From the NCBI GenBank assembly GCA_008828725.1, contig MEHQ01001114.1, positions 186,001-250,000 of the forward strand: a DNA stretch of 64,000 bases, written 5' to 3'. Source of the DNA: Saccharina japonica. Lineage: Eukaryota > Sar > Phaeophyceae > Laminariales > Laminariaceae. Position numbers and translations under genes: made by a program. A model generated the notes under the pieces. That model ran no database searches. It had not been told where the DNA came from and saw nothing but the letters and a program-made list of their open reading frames with translations. This document shows positions 60,346 to 64,000 of this stretch, piece after piece (the first letter of the stretch is position 1; every line of letters starts with the position of its first letter).

Positions 60346-60410
60346 ATTTTCATACAACCATACCAACAAAACAACAAACTACGCGCCACAAAAGCACCGA
60401 ATTGCATGTA

Positions 60411-60636
60411 ACAATCGATTTTCCTAATTGAGAATTGCCTTTCCGATGAGAATGAAAAAATATTTTAGTATTTTGTTGTTTTTAAGAGTTGGGTTTTGCT
60501 CACAGTCAAAAATTAACCTGGAATATATGCTCCTCGGTGGTAGTTATCGATCCACAAAAAAAAAAATCGAAATCAACCTCGACAGGCTCGTAAAACAGAG
60601 CATATGAGGGAATTGGTATTTATTGATGCGAATTTC
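60411..60636. mobile_element. Half copy of family J
   Basis: ACAATCGATTTTCCTAATTG, ATTGCCTTTCCGATGAGAAT, CTCCTCGGTGGTAG and CAGGCTCGTAAAAC match the right half of 24381-24822 read in reverse. The other terminal repeat is missing. Confidence 0.6.
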
Positions 60637-60813
60637 TAATTTTGACCAAGTCTCTCGTGAAAGCATAGGGACCTTTCGCAAAATGGCCATGGCCGTTTTC
60701 TTACTTGAGTAAACTATTGATTTTGTCTGCACTTTTCATCAAATTCTCAGCATTTTATTTTGTCTACTACTCGTACTTTTTTTCGCACTTTTCATCAATT
60801 TCTCAGAAGTTTA

Positions 60814-61100
60814 TCTGTCTACTACGTTGTACTCTAACTTAAAAATAAGAAAGTCAGGAGTCATACACGGGTCTCGAGCCCCGGACTCTTGTGTTGACAA
60901 GTCGCTGCACCACCTGTTACTCTACTCATACAAGTTGTGTATGCCTCCATGTTTTCTTTATGTATACAGTAGACGTACTGCAACTCTAATAATTGTATCT
61001 GTTTACTACGTTGTATATATTCGTACTCCAACAAAAAAATAAGTAGGGAGTCGTACACTGGTCTCGAACCCCGGACTCTTGCATTGACAAGTTGCTGACC
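60814..61100 (-). repeat. Duplicated tRNA-like sequences, possible second SINE family
   Basis: Two units about 190 bp apart each contain, on minus, CTTGTCAA(T/C)(G/A)CAAGAGTCC and then GGGGTTCGAGACC (61056-61072) or GGGGCTCGAGACC (60867-60882). These resemble an anticodon arm and the B box/T loop. No complete cloverleaf is evident, so a tRNA-derived repeat is more likely than a tRNA gene. Confidence 0.4.
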
Positions 61101-61770
61101 CCCTATACAAAAATCAAGTCATTCCAGACCCCCCCATACAAAAATCAAGTCATTTCAGACCCACCATACAATTTCATGTCAATCCAGACCCCCATGCAAT
61201 TTGAAGTCTTTTCAGAACCACAATACACAAGCCAAGTCATTTTAGACCCCCGATACAATTTCAAGTTCTTTCAAACCCACCATAAAAAATCAAGTCATTT
61301 TAGGCCCCCATACAATGTCAAGTAACTTCAGACCCCTCCAACAAAAACCGAGTCATTTCCAGACCCACTATACAAAAGCCGAGTCATTGCCAACCCCCTA
61401 TACAAAGACCAAGTAATTTCAGACCCCCCATACAAATTCAAGTAATTTCAGACCCACCATACAAAAAAATCAAGTCAATCCAGATCTCCCATACAATTTC
61501 AAGCCATTTCAGACCCCCTTTAACAAAATCAAGTCAATCCAGACCCCCCATACAATTTCAAGTCATTTCAGACCCACCATACAAAACCCGAGTCATTTCA
61601 GCACCACCATACAAAATACAGGTCATTTTCATTATTGATACTAAAACCAAGTCATAACCAACCCACCTTACAAAAAACAAGTCATTTCATCACCAATTCT
61701 AAAACCAAGTCATTTTCAACCCAGTATACAAAAACCAAATCATTTAAAACCCATCATAAAAAAGTCATTT
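61092..61770. repeat. Minisatellite, unit about 30-32 bp, about 20 diverged copies
   Basis: The unit resembles CATACAAAATCAAGTCATTT then CAGACCCCC, with variants (CAATTTCAAG, ACCACCATAC). The copies drift along the array, which ends at TTAGGGTTAGGG (61795-61806). Confidence 0.8.
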
Positions 61771-61960
61771 TTTATTCCTTTACAAAACCAAGACTTAGGG
61801 TTAGGGTAATTTCTGTAGTGAACGTACAATTATGCGACGTACATACACCTGGTGTATTGATAGTAACTACACAGGAAAATTGAATTTCAACTGCTGCTTT
61901 TGCTCCTGTGTATTGATTTTCATCGAGCAGCTGTTAACGCTACCAACGAAATAGAAAAGT

Positions 61961-62145
61961 GACAAAGGCTTTCTGCAACGCCAATGACGTGGACCCGGGG
62001 AATGCTCCTCTAGAACTCCAGGGTCTCACGCAAGTGGAGCAGATCCTCATTGCCGTAGCCTGCACCATCATGCGCGTGTACCGCCTGAAGGGAGGGCAGA
62101 GGGGGTTCTCGGGGCACGTCGTCGACGTTTTTGCATGTTTTCCCC
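61961..62145 (+). pseudogene. Helitron Rep/helicase polyprotein fragment (DUF6570-like)
   Basis: The translated segment contains DVDPGNAPLELQGLTQVEQI, then LIAVACTIMRVYRLKGGQRG and FSGHVVDVF. The pattern LQGLTQVEQ-LIA-AC-IM-VYR-GGQRG-SGHV is the signature of the domain found before the Rep nuclease in Helitron replicative transposases. Only about 60 residues are present. The frame runs on into unrelated sequence ending near the J-type palindrome at 62217, and no Rep or helicase motifs follow. It is a fragment captured or left by a rolling-circle transposon. Confidence 0.7.
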
Positions 62146-62394
62146 CCACCAATGCACACAATTTTACGACAGTTACTAATATCCTGCTGCGCGAGTTCCT
62201 AGTGACAGCTATACTATCTATTATGGGCGAGGTACTTCGCCCATAAATCCTGAGTTTCTTAAACTAGCAATGTTGTGACACAGCATTATTTTCATTTTGA
62301 AAAGGGTTTTGAGACTATGTACGGGATACCACCCAGGGGACGTGATTTAGGGGATGATAAGGTGTCATCCCCGGAGTTTCCAACGTAAACCAAC

Positions 62395-62530
62395 GAGTAC
62401 CCGGGTACCTGGGTACCCGGGTACCCGGGGCCCAAATACTCGGCGAGTATGAAGCGTTACTCGTACCCGTGACGGGTATTAGCAAGCCGGGTAATACTCG
62501 CGAGTACCCGGGTAATTGGCAAAAGGGTAA
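62395..62530 (-). repeat. GGGTACCC-rich repeat (family M), partial inverted piece
   Basis: CGAGTACCCGGGTACCTGGG, CGGGTACCCGGG, ACTCGCGAGTACCCGGGTAA and a GGTAACACCTCTATCCTAC end. This corresponds to the start of the M copies read in reverse. Confidence 0.55.
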
Positions 62531-62742
62531 CACCTCTATCCTACAGAGATACCAGTTATTTTGTGGTCCCAAACCTACGACACGGAGATACTACTACGCT
62601 GCAATGCAGGAAGTAGAGCAGACAATACAATACGCCATATGCGACAGGCACGACCTACCCTGCTAGCAACCCGGTTGCTTCTTCACCTTACCCAGAAACT
62701 GTTTTTGGCAAGTTGGGGGAAGATAAAAAGTGCTACGAGTAC

Positions 62743-62990
62743 TAGAGGTGTTACCCGACGAGTACCCACCCTAAACGGGTACCCTCTTCAATCGGAAAAA
62801 AATACCCGGGTAATCGCGAGTATTTACGTCCATTTTGGGCGGGTACCCGGGTACCCGTTTAACAGCCGGGTACCCGTCTAACAACCGGGTACCCGGGTAC
62901 CCGGCACATTATTTATCATGTTTGGTTCTTAACGCTGCATCGGATAGACTCGAACAAGGTTGTTCTACAGCATTCGGCACACCAACCCGG
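62743..62990 (+). repeat. GGGTACCC-rich repeat (family M), copy 2
   Basis: It runs from AGAGGTGTTACCCGACGAGT to CAGCATTCGGCACACCAACC, collinear with 60072-60345 and with few differences. Just beyond (about 62990-63110) is a family A-like end in reverse (AAAAAGTGCTACCCGATG ... CACCTATCGTAGATCC). Confidence 0.7.
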
Positions 62991-63471
62991 TTGCTTCTAC
63001 AACTCACCCAAAAAATGGTTTTGGGGGAAGATAAAAAGTGCTACCCGATGTACTATACCATGTGTGGAAGCCAGGTCGTAGGCACCTATCGTAGATCCTA
63101 GACACGCATGCGCGAAAGGACACGTCATCGGTCAGGAAATATACGGTCCTGGGTCACGAGCGAGGTGTCATCCGTCATAGACGGCGTTGACCCGTCTCCA
63201 GGGCACTTTTGCCAAACCGGCGGCTATTTCCGCCGCACCGAACGGGGGGCCACGCCTCACGCTTCAGACCTAGCTCTAGCAACAATATCTCCTTGCTAAA
63301 TATGCGGAAGATTTAAGTCTCAGCGTGCGTCCGCTGTGAAGACGATCGTCAAGGGACCTCAGCACCGCGACGCCCTCTCCGCTACGACTTCAGCCCCGCG
63401 ACACCTTCTCTGCTCCGACATCAGCTTCGTACGAGCACCTGATCAGCAAACATGGCTTAACTATACTAGTG

Positions 63472-63600
63472 CAGGAGGGAGAGGAGCCTACTTTGTGACC
63501 CCGGATCTGAGTTACGACTAGGGAGGGAGAAAGACAAAAGTGCGAAGATAATAAATGGACAAAAGCCGAAAATAATAAATGGGAGGGAACAAAAAAAAAA
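63472..63600 (+). repeat. SINE (family S) 3' part
   Basis: GGAGGGAGAGGAGCCTACTT, GTGACCCCGGATCTGAGTTA, AGGGAGGGAGAAAGAC and two AATAATAAATGG words, then an A-rich end. The head is missing, as expected for 5' truncation. Confidence 0.6.
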
Positions 63601-63966
63601 GGGCAGCGGCCAAAAAAAGGTATACCTGGTCCGTTTGCGGCCAAAAACAGGTACATACTTAAAATCAAGTAAAAAACGCACTCCACGTGCCCTGCCATTG
63701 GTCCAAAACTCGTTGTACCGGTTTTTGCCTCTTTAAAACCCAGGTATACCTGATTTTGTCTACTCTGCTTGGCTTTCACCTTTTTTTTGTCGTTTTTAAG
63801 CCAATCAGAGGCCCTTCATAGTTCCACCCTATGCCCCCTACACAAAAAATGCCGACGTACGCGGAGACCCCCTTGTGTCCCTTCGCACCTCGAACTACAT
63901 GCCACTCGAGCGACACACACATATATCTGCCTGCACACCGCCGCCGAAATAATCCGAGATAGAAGG

Positions 63967-64000
63967 CTCCCCTTCGGGATTGTGGTTGACTTGGAATACC
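63967..64000 (+). repeat. Start of a family L repeat, cut by the window edge
   Basis: GGCTCCCCTTCGGGATTGTG then GTTGACTTGGAAT match the first bases of 28350 and 42366. Confidence 0.5.

Noticed and set aside
61092..61770. Regularly spaced repeat array as CRISPR-like
   Set aside because: Units are contiguous and diverged with no unique spacers, and the DNA is eukaryotic.
61795..61806. TTAGGGTTAGGG as a telomeric repeat
   Set aside because: Only two units at the end of a minisatellite; too short to indicate a telomere or a fusion.

Overview
The window is nuclear DNA from a eukaryote with a repeat-rich, intron-rich genome. The evidence is a spliced spliceosomal-factor gene whose introns run from 1.2 to 5 kb, a complete Ty1/copia retrotransposon, tRNA-derived SINEs, several families of small inverted-repeat transposons, a Helitron fragment, and long microsatellites and homopolymer runs. 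Nothing resembles a prokaryotic operon. The overall style suggests a stramenopile alga such as a brown alga, but that is an inference; no marker gene in the window settles it.

Only three loci can be called as genes with confidence. (1) A seven-exon gene on + (35567-54816) encodes a GPKOW/Spp2/MOS2-type protein with a G-patch and KOW motifs. In this family the protein activates the DEAH helicase Prp2/DHX16 during spliceosome activation. (2) A single-exon gene on - (58280-59302) encodes a RING-CH (RINGv) zinc-finger protein with long Ser-Arg and acidic repeats. (3) A 1625-codon copia polyprotein on - (11815-16692) lies inside an element with identical 226-bp LTRs and a perfect 5-bp target duplication. 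A possible last exon of an unidentified gene ends 56 bp before the GPKOW start.

Layout. 1-1545: SINE remnants and a satellite of about 177 bp. 1.8-10 kb: a field of MITE-like elements (families A, B, D, E). 10.8-17.2 kb: a SINE, then the copia element inserted into an A-family MITE. 17.2-26 kb: more A copies, two TAA-flanked Tourist-like MITEs (C), a TTA-flanked element (J) and a CCACAA microsatellite. 26-35 kb: no recognisable gene; homopolymers, tandem repeats, a hairpin and a CTG tract. 35.4-55.7 kb: the GPKOW gene, whose introns hold a 1.17-kb inverted-repeat transposon, SINEs, C-tailed retroposon-like repeats, a 1.63-kb near-identical duplication and a 300-N gap. A pair of arms of about 167 bp forms an inverted repeat around its last exon. 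55.7-64 kb: the RING-CH gene, a 53-base C run, GGGTACCC-rich repeats, tRNA-like repeats, a minisatellite of about 32 bp and a Helitron fragment.

Mobile elements have shaped most of the window, with clear nesting: copia in MITE A, and MITE C in MITE A. The most unusual pattern is a set of dispersed short repeats that share one 3' end followed by a poly(C) tract, differ in their 5' ends, and are sometimes joined head to tail at the C tracts. Family letters used here (A, B, C and so on) are labels of convenience. All comparisons were made by eye, so identities and outer borders are approximate unless a base-exact border is stated.
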